From NCBI GenBank assembly GCA_022592445.1, contig JABYQR010000016.1, positions 216,265 to 280,264 on the forward strand: DNA of 64,000 bases, in the 5' to 3' direction. This DNA is from Cytidiella melzeri (taxonomy: Eukaryota; Basidiomycota; Agaricomycetes; Polyporales; Irpicaceae). The translations under genes were made by a program, and so were the position numbers. The notes below the pieces were generated by a model. That model was not told where the DNA came from, made no database searches, and saw only the letters and a program-made list of their open reading frames with translations. This document shows, piece after piece, positions 35,247 to 46,443 of the stretch (position 1 is its first letter; each line of letters opens with the position of its first letter).

Positions 35247-36639
35247 GTCGGCAGATTTAGTGAGGTACTATCCTGATTACCATCCAGCGTTCTTGCTTTT
35301 ATATATACGCGAGTCTCGAACGATTTTGAATACCGTTCGATTGGCGTTCGAGGGTGGACTTGCAGGATTTGTGGACGCTCCGGCTACCGTGAGGCCGGTC
35401 ACGCAGTCACACAGTGATGCCGCTGCAACGAGAGTCGTGATTATGAATTCGTTCTTTCCTTCCTGGCCACACTCCAATGCTACACTGGAACCACACACAG
35501 GTCATGAGCATTCGTTTCAATTGAAGCCTCGCTTGAATTTGTCTGTCAAGGGGTACCGGAAAGTCACAGAGTTTCATGGCAGCAAGTCCAATCTCGGTCT
35601 CAAGAATCATCTTTACTCTATTGTGGCTTACGAGAGGAGACGACTACACCGTGAAAGTTGTCAACCAGTACTAGTCTACCCACGCTTGACTGGTGCAGCT
35701 GTGCTCACTGATCTGCGGCCTTCTCTGTCACTAGCACAGACAAATTTCCTCAGTACTCGCGTCCTGGTCCTCCCGGAGTGTCTATGCCATACGGATCTCA
35801 TCACCTGCATGGTGCGTCTTACTTTCAAAAGTTAGGGACGCGTAAGTACTTCGTTCGATGCAAAGCAAATCGCGCTCAACACCAAATTGGTAGCTCTACC
35901 ACTAGGAGTGGTCGCCCTGCGCCGTGACTTCCGACTCACTCCGATGCACGATGTCGTGAGTGTCAATAGACGAAAACACAATGCACAAGGAACACCCGAC
36001 AGCGTTGACCAATTGCCATGAAGGACTCTACCGTGGATTGACAACACCTTGACAAACTACGCTTTTGATCGGTTCTGGAGGTGATGGCAAATTGACGCAC
36101 TCGCAGAGCCACCCAAAAATGGACGGTGCGAGGAGATGTGTTTGTGGAGGACATGGACGCGATACTGCCAACTATATGTAACGAATACACATTGCGTTCA
36201 ACAAACAGACCATCGCCAAATCGTGCGATTTTACGGATGGGCCCTGGCATTCCTGGACGGGGAACAACCAAACAAGAAGCTCATGCATTTATTGTTCTTC
36301 GCTACGTTCAAGGCTGCGCTAGGCATCGTCAAACACTTCACTAACGGTCATGTAACCACCAGCGGCAACGTGTCGGAATAGGCGCTGAAGAACAATACAG
36401 CTCGTAACATTGTCAGTCGCGGTGAGCAATGTTCCGCGTATTGTCGGTATTGTCGCCAGGTATCCAACGTTTTTGGTATATCAGCCTCCGCAGGAGATCC
36501 ATGAATCCAAGGCATTCGCCCCAGTCAGGCTCTACATCCCATACATCTTCCCATTGAGGCCGGTCCTCTTCGCAGTAAACAACCACTGAATCCACCCTCC
36601 TTACGCTTCTATCACCAACTCTCGGAATCTTTGCTCAAG
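35247..36639. other. Upstream region of two divergent genes
   Basis: About 1.4 kb between the ligase start and the Egh16-like gene A start. A long plus-strand open frame (35230-35835) begins inside the antisense of the ligase first exon and has no recognisable content. A further frame at 36136-36381 is also unrecognised. No repeat was identified. Confidence 0.4.
35297..35308 (-). promoter_or_regulatory. TATA box of the ligase gene
   Basis: On the minus strand TATATATAAAAG lies 51-62 bp upstream of the ATG, a strong match to a fungal TATA element. Confidence 0.5.
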
Positions 36640-37442
36640 ATGTTCATGAAGATGTTCTTTGCGTTTGCTTTTGGCTTAACTCTGCTGTTGCAGATCCAGG
36701 CGCACGCTATCATCACCCCTGCTCTGGGAGTAAACGGAACAGCCACTAGGAACGACGTTCAGCGCCCCTCTACCAACGCCATGTGTGGCAACACCAATAT
36801 CAACAATACTCTTACATCGTCTACACCAATAATTGCGAAGAGCGATGGGACGTTTATGGCTAACGTCACCAACTTCAACGGGTGCGCTCGGCCTGTTGAC
36901 ATCTATCTCGACATATGCTGAATGCTTGCGAATTTAGAGGGCAAGATGGTTCTCGTCAAGTCACAGCGGCTGTAGATACTACTGCCACTGGCAAAAATTT
37001 CACTACCGCCACAGTGACGCAGAATGGAGATCTCGTAAGCACCATCATTACTCATGCATGGTCTACGCTAATCTTCTGCCTGACTGCCAACAGGCACCCA
37101 CGAGCGTCGGCTCACAAATCATAACAGTCCAGCTTCCTAGCGGAGCTAAATGCTCAGGTGGACCATCCAGTGACCTATGCCTCGTATCTTTCAAGACCGC
37201 CGCTGGGTTCGGCAATTGTGCTGTCGTCCAGCAAGCATCTACGACCAACGGCAGTGGTAGCAGTAAACAATGCAAAACCGCCTCACAAAGCACCTCGGCG
37301 AACTCAAGGAGGGATGTGATCGATGTCCGCGCAACGGTGAGTGCGAGTAAAAGGCTAAGTTTTCGGTCACTGATCACTGGATCTGGGATAGGGCACTCGA
37401 GCTGCACACGCATTCCGCAGGATGTTGCGTGAACGAAAGTAA
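36640..37442 (+). CDS. Egh16-like secreted protein, paralogue A
   Basis: Small secreted protein of the fungal Egh16-like family; the molecular role is unknown. A signal peptide (MFMKMFFAFAFGLTLLLQIQA) is followed by HAIITPALGVNG, RNDVQRPSTNAMCG, VTNFNG, GSRQVTAAVDTTATGK, SQIITVQLPSGAKC and DLCLVSFKTAAGFGNC. Introns: after VTNFN (acceptor at the second AG before GGCAAGATGG), after NGDL, and a third after DVRAT (donor GTGAGT, acceptor GGATAG) leading to a short last exon GTRAAHAFRRMLRERK with TAA at 37440-37442. That last exon matches the end of paralogue B, which supports this splice. Reading through gives a different and unsupported C-terminus. Confidence 0.82.
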
Positions 37443-37945
37443 AGATGTGTAACAACAGGGAAGCGATCATTGATAGACCTGGGATCATTGAACCACGGTC
37501 CCTGCCATAGCTAGTTGTCTCAACGAGTAACTCGAAGTCCGCTCGTTCATTGTCATTCATTGTATAGTATACTAGACAGTGGAATTTCATGTAGCATAGG
37601 CTGACCAATCCGACCAATTTCAGTGATGGTGCGCGTTAGTTGTAGTTTCCCGCCGAGTACTCCAACCGTGACGCTAGTATAAACGATGACTGCGCATGCT
37701 ATCTTCGTTCTTCCCGCCGTCTATGAAACTTCAATTGTGCATAGTTAATCTTTTGTAACTGGTACGATATGTCAAGAAATTCCATAACCTGCACTCTACT
37801 AACGAACATGCAAATACTAGCGCTTCGCTAATACTCAAACAGTCGCCATCAAGTACTAGCTGAGCGAGTATACGACTAAAGTGCGACAGTAGTCACAGAT
37901 ACTCTTGATTTGGAGCTCAACTGACAGCGATCTCTCTGTAGAGGC
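37443..37945. other. Intergenic upstream of the hydrolase gene
   Basis: About 500 bp between Egh16-like gene A and the hydrolase gene, both on the plus strand. It holds the terminator of the first and the promoter of the second. Nothing specific was seen. Confidence 0.4.
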
Positions 37946-39118
37946 ATGGCTTTGGCCTCACACCTTCCGACTGGTATTGTCTCAAAGACGTTGCGCGTCC
38001 GGGATCTTGAGATGCATGTCCTGCAAGCTGGGGAACGTCCATCACCGCTTGTGCTCCTTCTGCACGGCTTTCCCGAGCTCGCATTCTCCTGGCGCCATAT
38101 AATGCTACCCTTGGCGAACGCAGGATACTTTGTCGTTGCACCTGATCATCGAGGCAATGGTCGCACCCAAGATGCCACTGCCCCTGAGAAGCCAGTGTCC
38201 TACGAGGACGACATATCGCCTTACGGAGCCATAAACTGGACTCACGACATCGTTGCACTTGTCTACGCGCTAGGCTACACCAGTGTCGCCGCCGTTGTTG
38301 GCCACGACTTCGGCTCGGCGGCAGCAGGACATTGTGCTCTCATCCGACCAGATCTCTTTCAGTCCGTCGTCTGCATGAGTGCACCGTTCGGTGGTCCTCC
38401 AGAGTTGCCATTCGATGTTGGCCAATCGAGTCCATCGTCACGGTCTCGAGTTCCACCTATCGTGATGTTGAATCAGTATCTCAGCTCTCTGGACCCACCA
38501 CTCAAACACTACGTTGTCTACAATTGTCAGCCAAACGCCAACGACGATATGTTACACCCTCCGCAGGGGCTGCATGCCTTCCTTCGGGCGTACTTTCACA
38601 TGAAGAGCGCCGACTGGGCTGGCAACAATCCTCACCCTCTAGCAAGCCCGTCTGAATTACCAGCGAATCTACCGCATTACTACGTACTGCCGGCCAAGTC
38701 GACCTGGTCTGACGCTGTGATGCCTCATGCACCGTCAGACGAAGACAATCGCCGAAACAGCTGGCTTCCAGATGCTGATCTTGAAGTTTATGTGCACGAG
38801 TTTGGTCGAACAGGCTTCCAAGGCGGGCTGAATTGGTATAGGGCAATCTTCACAGACGAGGAGTTGACGGACCAAATGCGACTCTTCTCTGGGAAGAAGA
38901 TTGAAATACCGGCGATGTTCATTGGTGGCATCAAGGACTGGGGAGTTTACCAGACGCCTATGTCTATTGACAAGATGCGGGCTGTTTGCGTTCGTATGAC
39001 GGATGAAGACTTTGTCTTGATAGACGGTGCAGGGCATTGGGTTCAACAGGAACAACCAGTGGTTGTCGTGGAACGGCTATTGCAATTCCTCCAGCGCATT
39101 CGCCACGGTCACTCGTAG
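37946..39118 (+). CDS. Epoxide-hydrolase-like alpha/beta hydrolase
   Basis: Alpha/beta-hydrolase of the soluble epoxide hydrolase group, 390 residues in one exon. Epoxide opening by an Asp nucleophile is the expected reaction; the substrate is unknown. The oxyanion-hole motif HGFPE (about residue 41), PDHRGNGRT, the nucleophile elbow VGHDFGSAAAG (Asp about residue 119), a cap domain with several Tyr, the acid region GGIKDWGVYQ and the catalytic His in GAGHWVQQEQP are all in place. No signal peptide is seen, so it is likely cytosolic. It lacks introns, unlike nearly all its neighbours, and sits between two convergent Egh16-like genes. Haloalkane dehalogenase is a less likely alternative. Confidence 0.88.
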   Translation: MALASHLPTGIVSKTLRVRDLEMHVLQAGERPSPLVLLLHGFPELAFSWRHIMLPLANAGYFVVAPDHRGNGRTQDATAPEKPVSYEDDISPYGAINWTHDIVALVYALGYTSVAAVVGHDFGSAAAGHCALIRPDLFQSVVCMSAPFGGPPELPFDVGQSSPSSRSRVPPIVMLNQYLSSLDPPLKHYVVYNCQPNANDDMLHPPQGLHAFLRAYFHMKSADWAGNNPHPLASPSELPANLPHYYVLPAKSTWSDAVMPHAPSDEDNRRNSWLPDADLEVYVHEFGRTGFQGGLNWYRAIFTDEELTDQMRLFSGKKIEIPAMFIGGIKDWGVYQTPMSIDKMRAVCVRMTDEDFVLIDGAGHWVQQEQPVVVVERLLQFLQRIRHGHS

Positions 39119-39287
39119 AAGCACAGGCCTTGAGGATATAGTCGCTTACCCGCTCATTGCTGTATATGGCTCTTACCACCGCAGACGTTTTGTAGACCGG
39201 CTATATATCATTGACTGTACGGAATTGATAACACAGGAATAAGGACTGCCTATGCCCGAGCATTCGGCTCTTTAGTGTCGCAATTGC

Positions 39288-40219
39288 TCACAACCATTCC
39301 TGAATCTCCTCCATGGCCCGGCGCAAAGCCCTTGCAGCACGAGTACCCTATGAAACTTTCAGATGAAGGACGATCTCAGAGGCTATCAGTAGGCTTACGT
39401 ATGCGCGGGTATCTCTCTTAGCTGCCGCACTTGCCGCCGCTCCCTTTGCCGCCGCCGCCTTGCCTTTTTTCCCGCCGCGGTGCTTGCCTGCGGCCGCGGT
39501 GGCATTGGCTGCTGCTGAAGTGGCGTTGCCCGCTGCCACGGTAGTGTTGCCTGCTGCCGCAGTGGCGTTACCGGCTGCCGCAGTGGCGTTGCCTGCTACG
39601 GAAGCGGTAGCAGCAGCAGCACCCTGCTGAACAGCTATGCAGTTACCAAAGCCGCCGGCAGTGGTAAAGCTGAGCAGGCATGTGTTCTTGCCAGTCCCTC
39701 CAATACACTGAGTGTTGGCCGGCAACTGGACCGTGAGCGGCTGCGATGTGACATCGGTGGGGTTCTACGTGCGGGTCAATCAAAACTGTCTTTGGTGATC
39801 ACACAGTCTCTGCTTACCTGAATGCCGTTGACAACCATTGTAGCGGCAACGAAGCTCTTTCCAGTGCCCGTCGGGTCCACCTGGACGTTGGTGATATCTC
39901 GGGAGCCATCTACACCGCTAGAGTAAAATACGAGACTCAGCGACAACGCACATCGAAAGCAGCCGCGTAGTACCCACGCATTGAAGTTGGTTATGGTAGC
40001 TGCGACAGTACCCTGTGCGCTCAGCTGAGCTGCCTGAGAGGTATTGATGGTCTGGGCGATGTTGACGGTACCGCAAGGCGTGCTCGTAGATGGTCTCTGC
40101 ACATCGCTACGTGCACCTGCACCCGTGACACCGAGAGCGGGGGTGATCAAGGCGTGTGCGGACACCTGAGCGGTAAGGCCGAGAAGGAAGGCCGAAGCGA
40201 CGAAGAGTTTAGAGAGCAT
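39288..40219 (-). CDS. Egh16-like secreted protein, paralogue B, with repeat tail
   Basis: Second Egh16-like secreted protein. The signal peptide (MLSKLFVASAFLLGLTAQVSA) is followed by HALITPALGV, RSDVQRPSTSTPCG, ITNFNA, GSRDITNVQVDPTGTGKSF, TSQPLTVQLPANTQC and NTCLLSFTTAGGFGNC. A low-complexity tail carries about five 7-residue repeats of the type NATAAAG, then a Gly/Lys/Ala basic stretch. A final intron (donor GTAAGC after DTRAY, acceptor CATAG) leads to GTRAARALRRAMEEIQEWL and TGA at 39288-39290. The same last exon occurs in paralogue A. Without this splice the frame would end at 39348. The gene converges on the hydrolase gene. Confidence 0.84.
39485..39610 (-). repeat. Tandem 21-bp repeats encoding NATAAAG units
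   Basis: Within Egh16-like gene B a run of about five imperfect 21-bp units encodes Asn-Ala-Thr-Ala-Ala-Ala-Gly variants. Each unit carries an N-x-T sequon. Such a repeat can change copy number by slippage. Confidence 0.75.
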
Positions 40220-41021
40220 GATGTTCGGATTTTGGAAATGAATGTGTTCGAAGTGGAGGACTATAGGAAAGGAGAGGAGCAGCTATTGCGAGAAAAGAGA
40301 GTAAATGCCCAGCAATTCTGTACGATGTAGTCAAATGGGCCGGCCTGCCTCGTCAAGAGGGATAATGTTCCAAGGTGAGAGAGGATGGGTTTCCATGAGG
40401 CATATGAGCGACTTATATATGCGTGTGCGCGTAGCAGCGGGCCGCCCTGTCTGTAGATTCGAACTTTTAGTGACGAACCACAAGCGAATTGTGGTTTTTG
40501 GAAGAGACCGACCCTTGTTGGTTGCCCAGGCTACGAATTTTCCTCATCCTCAAATATACTTTCTTCCCCCAATGGTGCACGCTCAGGTTGTCTACGGCCC
40601 TCGCGACCATTTTCTGTTATGATATTCAAACGAGATGTGGTGGTGCCTTGAGTACCCCACGATATGAAAGACCGGGCGTTGCTCTGCGTGACGACTCGGA
40701 CGTTCCGCACATCGCAACGAATCATGTTGCAGCATTTTGCTCATCAGCCCATACGGTGATATATCATTTCGTTTCCTTGCATCCTGGCATTGCGTAAGCT
40801 TGATTCCCTATTGTCGAGACTGAGTACTGAGCACTTACTGATCCTAGTGGTCGTCCCAGTGAAAGTTCGTCCTGGACTTTCGTGCGCCAGCCCCATAGTA
40901 ATGATGTCCTGTGACCACTCCGTTTATGGGCATAATGTTCACGCACTACTCTCACAAAGACAGCCATAAGCGAGTCGCAGTGTGGGCTTGATCCTCAGCG
41001 ACTGCTACATCGTTAAGCAGC
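40220..41021. other. Upstream region of two divergent genes
   Basis: About 800 bp between Egh16-like gene B and the intradiol dioxygenase, which are transcribed away from each other. Apart from the TATA element listed nothing was recognised. Confidence 0.4.
40411..40420 (-). promoter_or_regulatory. TATA box of Egh16-like gene B
   Basis: TATATAA read on the minus strand, about 195 bp upstream of the ATG at 40219. Somewhat far from the start, so the leader would be long. Confidence 0.35.
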
Positions 41022-42401
41022 ATGGAGTCGAGCATCCCGGTTGCCAACAAAGCTGTTGGAAACGGCATCCCATCTCCTCCCTTTGAGCTACCCGTGAGTT
41101 TGATCTTTCATGTACATCGCCAAGCATTTTACGTCGCCCGCTACAGTACCCTGAGAACCCTGAGACGATTACTTCCAACCTGTTGAAGCTCGTTGACCTT
41201 ACGCCCAATGAGTGAGTTTGCCGGTACCACCGCTAGGAATCTTCAGCCTCAGCTCACTGCTAAGCCAGACGTCACAAATTCATAATGAAGAGTTTAGTAA
41301 CTCATTTACATCAATTCGTGTCAGAGACAAGGTGCGTGTCCCACAAGTGGTCAATCACTTTTTGCTGATTCGAGACGCAGTATCACAACAGAGGAGTGGA
41401 TGACTGCCATCCAGTTTCTGACGCGGACAGGCCAAACCTGCACACCAATTCGCCAAGAGTTCATACTGCTGTCCGATGTGCTAGGGGTATCAGCTTTGGT
41501 TGATGCTCTCAACAACCCACCTATCAACGGAGCGATGGAAAGCAGTGTCCTGGGGCCCTTCTTCACAGAAGATGCCCCGGACGGTACGTGATTGTCTCAT
41601 TGTTCGGTGATCTTAGTAACTGACCTGGCTCTAGTCAATACGGGAGATTCTATCGCATCGGAGGGGAAAGGAGATTATATGTACGTTGAAGGACGTGTCG
41701 TGTCTACCGACGGTGTACCGATTCCGCACGCCCTCATCGAGACGTGGGAAACTGACGGGTTGGGTATGCGACGCGCCAAGGTAATCGTCGCTCGTCAATA
41801 CTGAAACACCGCTTTTACAGGCAATTATGACACCCAGTACGCAGTACGCGACAAACCCGATTGCAGAGGCCGTCTTCGTTCAGGAGCAGACGGAAAGTAC
41901 GGCTATCGAGCAGTCGTCCCCGTGCCCTATCCTATCCCTGGAGACGTAAGTCACACGATTTAGTTAGTCGCGCGTGGATGCTGACGGGGTGGTTGTCCTG
42001 CAATTTAGGGGCCTGTTGGGGAGCTCCTCCTTGCTGTTGGTCGTCACAACATGAGACCGAATCATTTGCACTTGATGGTCGAAGCGCCTGGTTTCCAGAA
42101 GCTCGTGACTGCATTGTATCCTGAAGGCGACGAATGGCTGGCAAGTGATGCGGTCTTCGGAGTGAAGAAGTCCCTTGTAGTGGTGCGCTATCTCCTGCTA
42201 TCTCAATCGTGTTGCCTCGCTGAATTTACGCGCCAGTCGCTGAAAGAAGTGAACGACGATGCAGAAGCCAAGAAACGCGGCTTTCCCAAAGGTGGCTCAT
42301 TCAAACTTCTGGCTTATGATATCGTCCTCGTGCCGGAGGCTGAGTCTAAACGTGCTCGCTCGAAACTTGCGGAAGAACGAGCGAGGAATGCTGCTGCATG
42401 A
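41022..42401 (+). CDS. Intradiol ring-cleavage dioxygenase (catechol/hydroxyquinol 1,2-type)
   Basis: Non-haem Fe(III) enzyme that splits catechol-type rings between the hydroxyls, feeding aromatic breakdown through the 3-oxoadipate route. The path runs MESSIPVANKAVGNG, YPENPETITSNLL, a helical exon SLVTHLHQFVSET-ITTEEWMTAIQFL, FILLSDVLGVSALVD, ESSVLGPFFTEDAP, YVEGRVVSTDGVPIPHALIETW, GNYDTQYA, GKYGYRAVVPVPYPIPGDGPVG, GRHNMRPNHLHLMV, then GFPKGGSFKLLAYDIVL. The four iron ligands are expected to be Tyr in NYDTQY, Tyr in VPYPIP and the two His in NHLH. Six or seven short introns were placed by GT-AG borders. The length of the insert before the C-terminus favours the hydroxyquinol/catechol fungal group. 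No secretion signal was seen. Confidence 0.9.
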
Positions 42402-43696
42402 ACAGCGCAACTGTAATGTATTCGTACCCAGTCGATGAATGGACCAGTATACACATGGGTGGAATTCGCACCCACACATGAGTACTCTGCGGTCTTCAGA
42501 CTACGTACGTGCCTCCTCCTGATTGGTGTTGCGCAACTGTATGTTAGGTTGAGTCCATGTAAGCAACTATCAGCTGAGAATGGCTGACTGGGCTCGAGCC
42601 CAACAGGCATTACGCATACCCTCATCGAGTGTCAAAAAGTGAGAGGGCATACCTCGGATCGCAAGATGACGCGATAATCTCATTTCCGACTGAGACCACT
42701 GAGACCACAGTTGATAATGTTGCTGAGAATCGGCAGCCGGCTTACCTACATGACTGTCCCATTGTGCACATGAATGTATGGAAATGTCCTATCGAGGCAC
42801 GCAGGTTCCTCTCTTAAAAGAGTCCAGCCTTGAGGACGCAGTTAGTGGGAGCGTTGCGGCGATAACATAACCATTATGGAAAGGATTGGACGCGTTGCAA
42901 GCTGCTGATACTGGCAAAAACTTGCGTGGCTGAACAAGTGACCTCTGTAATCGATGACGCGAGGCAGAGATGAGTATCTGCTCCTGAAGCTGGAATATAC
43001 CCGGGAGAATTCGAGGGCAAGTCGGAAAGATGCGAACCTGGCTAGACGTTTGGCTATAGCCTCCTATACCCAGCAATTCGTGCAGTCGCTCATCGGGCGA
43101 ATATTTGGTGCCGGAGATGCGTGTTCAAAACGCGTCGTCCCAGGGTTTCTAAACGGGGGGTTTGTCGCCCATGGGGTCATCATGACGAATATCCGGAGAA
43201 ACGAAAGGTGAAGCTATGCGAGAAGAATTAGTCCGGGAAAGCTGAATTCGTACTTTTCGCAGCACTCGGTAGTTGTGTCTACTGAGTATGCGTCACCGTG
43301 AATATAGCGAAGGACCACCGAAGTTGTGAACAACACGCGGTGGTCGCGTGCGAGCACAATACTGGCTTTAGAGATATAAGTATTTGGCATGGATACATGA
43401 AGTCATAGCAATACGTGTCTGAACGCACCCAGCACATCTTAAGTCCGTTGAGCCTTGAAGCTTGAAGATTCGATAGTAACAGATGACGGCACAGCACGAA
43501 GTAAGGAAGAGAGTCGGCTGCAGGCGCGTTGTAAACGCGTGACGTGACGTCTCGTGACCCGACGCGAGCGCGTTGTTTGTTCTAGTTGGACACACCAGCG
43601 CTGGCCACGGCCGTCTCTGGTTGTTTTGTGCGCACACTCAACACTGATACTCTCTGCGAATGCTGCCACACCAGTCCTCAATCTGGGGATGCTAGG
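42402..43696. other. Intergenic upstream of EXO1
   Basis: About 1.3 kb with no recognisable gene. The far right is the EXO1 promoter and leader. A stretch near 42450-42540 has one tRNA-like arm on the minus strand but no complete tRNA fold (see rejected items). Confidence 0.4.
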
Positions 43697-46443
43697 ATGG
43701 GAATATCTGGCCTTCTGCCGTTGCTGAAGCCAATACATGTTAACAAACATCTCTCAGAATATTCCGGCCAAACGATCGCTGTCGACGCGTACGTGTGGCT
43801 GCATCGAGGAGCATACGCCTGTGCCGCAGAACTTGTAACTGGTAAAAGGACTAATAAGTAAGTGCCGAGGTATCTCCCTGTGATCAACCCTGATGTATGC
43901 GGACCTCTAACAGATATGTGGACTATGCTATGCATCGTGTGCGCCTTCTGCGACACCATAATATTAAACCTTATGTCGTTTTCGACGGCGGTCCTCTCCC
44001 AGCGAAGAGAGGGACAGAGTCTGACCGCAAGAAGAAACGCGACGAGAACCTTGCGCGCGCGAACGCTCTTGCGGCGCAGGGCAAGCACAGCCAGGCTCGT
44101 GAATTCTACGTCAAATGCGTAGACGTAACTCCACAAATGGCGTATCAACTTATCAAGGTTCGGGCTGATTTATGCCACGTCTTATCTTCAACTCACAGCT
44201 CTGTCTTTTCATAGGCTCTGAAGGCGGAGAGCGTAGATTACGTGGTCGCGCCGTACGAAGCGGATGCGCAGATGGCGTACCTCGAACGTGTCGGTCTTGT
44301 GCACGGGATATTAACGGAGGACTCCGACCTCCTTGTATTCGGCTGCAAGACCGTTCTTCTGAAGCTTGATGCTGTCGAAAGCACTGTGGTTTCCATATCC
44401 CGCGAGGACTTCGCATCACTCGCTTCTACCTCGGGAGGCGGTATCTCGCTATTGGGGTGGTCGGACGTTGAGTTTCGCACGATGGCCATTCTCAGTGGGT
44501 GCGATTACCTGCCTAGCATCCCAGGCATCGGGCTGAAGACGGCGTGGTCGCTCCTGCGGAAACACAAAACAGCTGAGAATGTGGTCCGTGCGTTGAGAAT
44601 GGAAGGCAAGAAGGGCGTGCCGAAAGGCTATCTTGAGGCATTCAAGCTGGCGGAGAAAGTGTTTCTGCATCAACGAGTGTATGATCCGGTACAGAAGCTG
44701 CTGGTGAACTTGACCGCGATCCCTCCACAAGGCTGGGACGACGAGGCGGAGGCGTACGTTGGAGAGTAAGTTTTATGTCATGTATCTGATAGAACACAGT
44801 TTGAACACGGAGCATAGATACATTGAGCCCGGCTTGGCTAGAATGATTGCGGAAGGTGATGCGTGCCCCATATCCCTTCTTCGAATGGAGGATATCAACC
44901 CGACATTCACTCCCAGGGTGCTAAAGCCTAAATCATTGAACGGTGCCAGCCTTCCAAAGTCAGATGTTAAAGGCAAAGCCAGGATGTCAGGCCCGGAGAA
45001 AGTGGCCAGTGCCAACATTCTGTCGTTTTTCAGTGAGTCCGTGTTTCGGCTGAGTTTGACTGTCCTTCTGAACCTAGTCATTATCAGCACCGAAAACCAA
45101 GGGGAGGAGTGGACGTAATAGCACTTCTACACCTGTTGTAGCACGGGATACTTCTCAGCCACCAGCAACCGTGGCCGGTCGATCTAGCGGAAAACGGACG
45201 CTGGCGGAGTTGCTGGACCAGGACATGACTGCGAGACAAAAAAAACGAGAAGAACGGGTCAATCGGGACGTCCCAGCTCAACGTGTTCAGGACAAGACAC
45301 CTTCCAAATATTTCGCTTGCGCATCGTCTCCTGCGGCAAAGCACGAGCACGTTGTCGGCCAGCAAGGCGTGTTAGATGAGGCATCCATCGCCGGACCATC
45401 CAACTTGGATCCGCATTGGTGTAACAAGGAAAATGTGCCGTGTCGCTTTGATAGCGCGATCGAACAGCCTTCAGACGATGACTCTGGCAAAATATCGCTA
45501 GAGGAGGAAGAGTTTGACGCAGTCACACAAGAAGATGGTTACTTGTCACCCTCACCCTCAATTCGTGGTTGGGACTCACCTGAGGTATCCTCGCCTTTGC
45601 GCCCCGGAAGCCGAACCTCGAGACCGTACCAGGCTTTTTCGGACGATGAGTCTGGCGCGGATATTCTGTCTAGCCCGCCTGCAGCTGCCCGACGTGTAAC
45701 CTACTTTACACGGAAAGCGAGGAGTCGGACACCAGCCTTATTGCCATCGGCCGGTCATGTCCTCGTTCAAAGCACGCCTACACCTTCTAAGAAGGCCAAA
45801 GCTGTCCGCCGCTCGTATACTACGGGGCCTGATCTTCGCGACATATTCGAGGATTGGGGAGACGGGACGAGTGAAATCGATGAATCCTACGAGAATTCAA
45901 TGGAAAGCCCACCCTCCTCAGGTGGACCGGTAACGCCTGATTGCTCCGCGCAAACTCCCAATATCCACGTAGACGATCTCTCTGATGAAGTCATTTTCGA
46001 TGAGGAGGAGATACACGAGCAGGAAGCCGCTGTGCGGGACACGAAGGTGGCGAATGGCTGGTGGGAACGTTGGGCGTGTAAAAGCGCCGCGAGCACAGTC
46101 CAGCACTCGGTATGTGCCGTTCTCCTGCTTGTAGCATGCATGTAGGCTCACTTAGACATTGCAGAAGCTAGGGACGCTGCGAAGGAGTGAAACCACGGTG
46201 ACGGCTGAAGGACGTCACCGCCCGTATACTCCTCCAACAGCGAGTGGTAAACGAAAACCTGAAGACCACGATCTACGGTCGGGCCGCCGGAAGGGCTTGA
46301 AGCATGTTGCAGACGTGAAGAGCAGCCTGCCGGGAGAAGGCGATGTTCACGAGCGGCCCGGGAGCTCCCCTATGAGTTCCGAGGGAGAAGAAGCAGCTCG
46401 GGTTAACTTGAACGCGAGTGCAGGACTAGCACGATTTCGGTGA
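43697..46443 (+). CDS. EXO1: Exonuclease 1 (5'-3' DNA exonuclease, FEN1/XPG family)
   Basis: Nuclear 5'-3' exonuclease and flap nuclease acting in mismatch repair and resection of double-strand breaks. XPG N-domain: MGISGLLPLLKPI, TIAVDAYVWLHRGAYACA, then VVFDGGPLPAKRGTE. XPG I-domain: VDYVVAPYEADAQMAYL, HGILTEDSDLLVFGC, with the acidic metal-binding residues in place. The helix-hairpin-helix region follows: LSGCDYLPSIPGIGLKTAWSLL. The long C-terminal part is Ser/Pro-rich and charged, as in other EXO1 proteins, with AGLARFR at the end. Introns lie near 43860, 44160, 44770, 45040 and 46108. The TGA at 46441-46443 overlaps a possible GTGAGT donor, so a short further exon cannot be excluded. Confidence 0.93.

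Noticed and set aside
35230..35835. 201-aa open frame on the plus strand
   Set aside because: It starts in the antisense of the ligase first exon and promoter, has no recognisable content and no typical leader.
41022..42401. Secreted intradiol dioxygenase
   Set aside because: The N-terminus has no signal peptide, so the extracellular type is not supported.
42461..42560. Possible tRNA gene on the minus strand
   Set aside because: A T-arm-like stem with a loop close to the consensus is present, but there is no A box, no D arm and no pairing acceptor stem.
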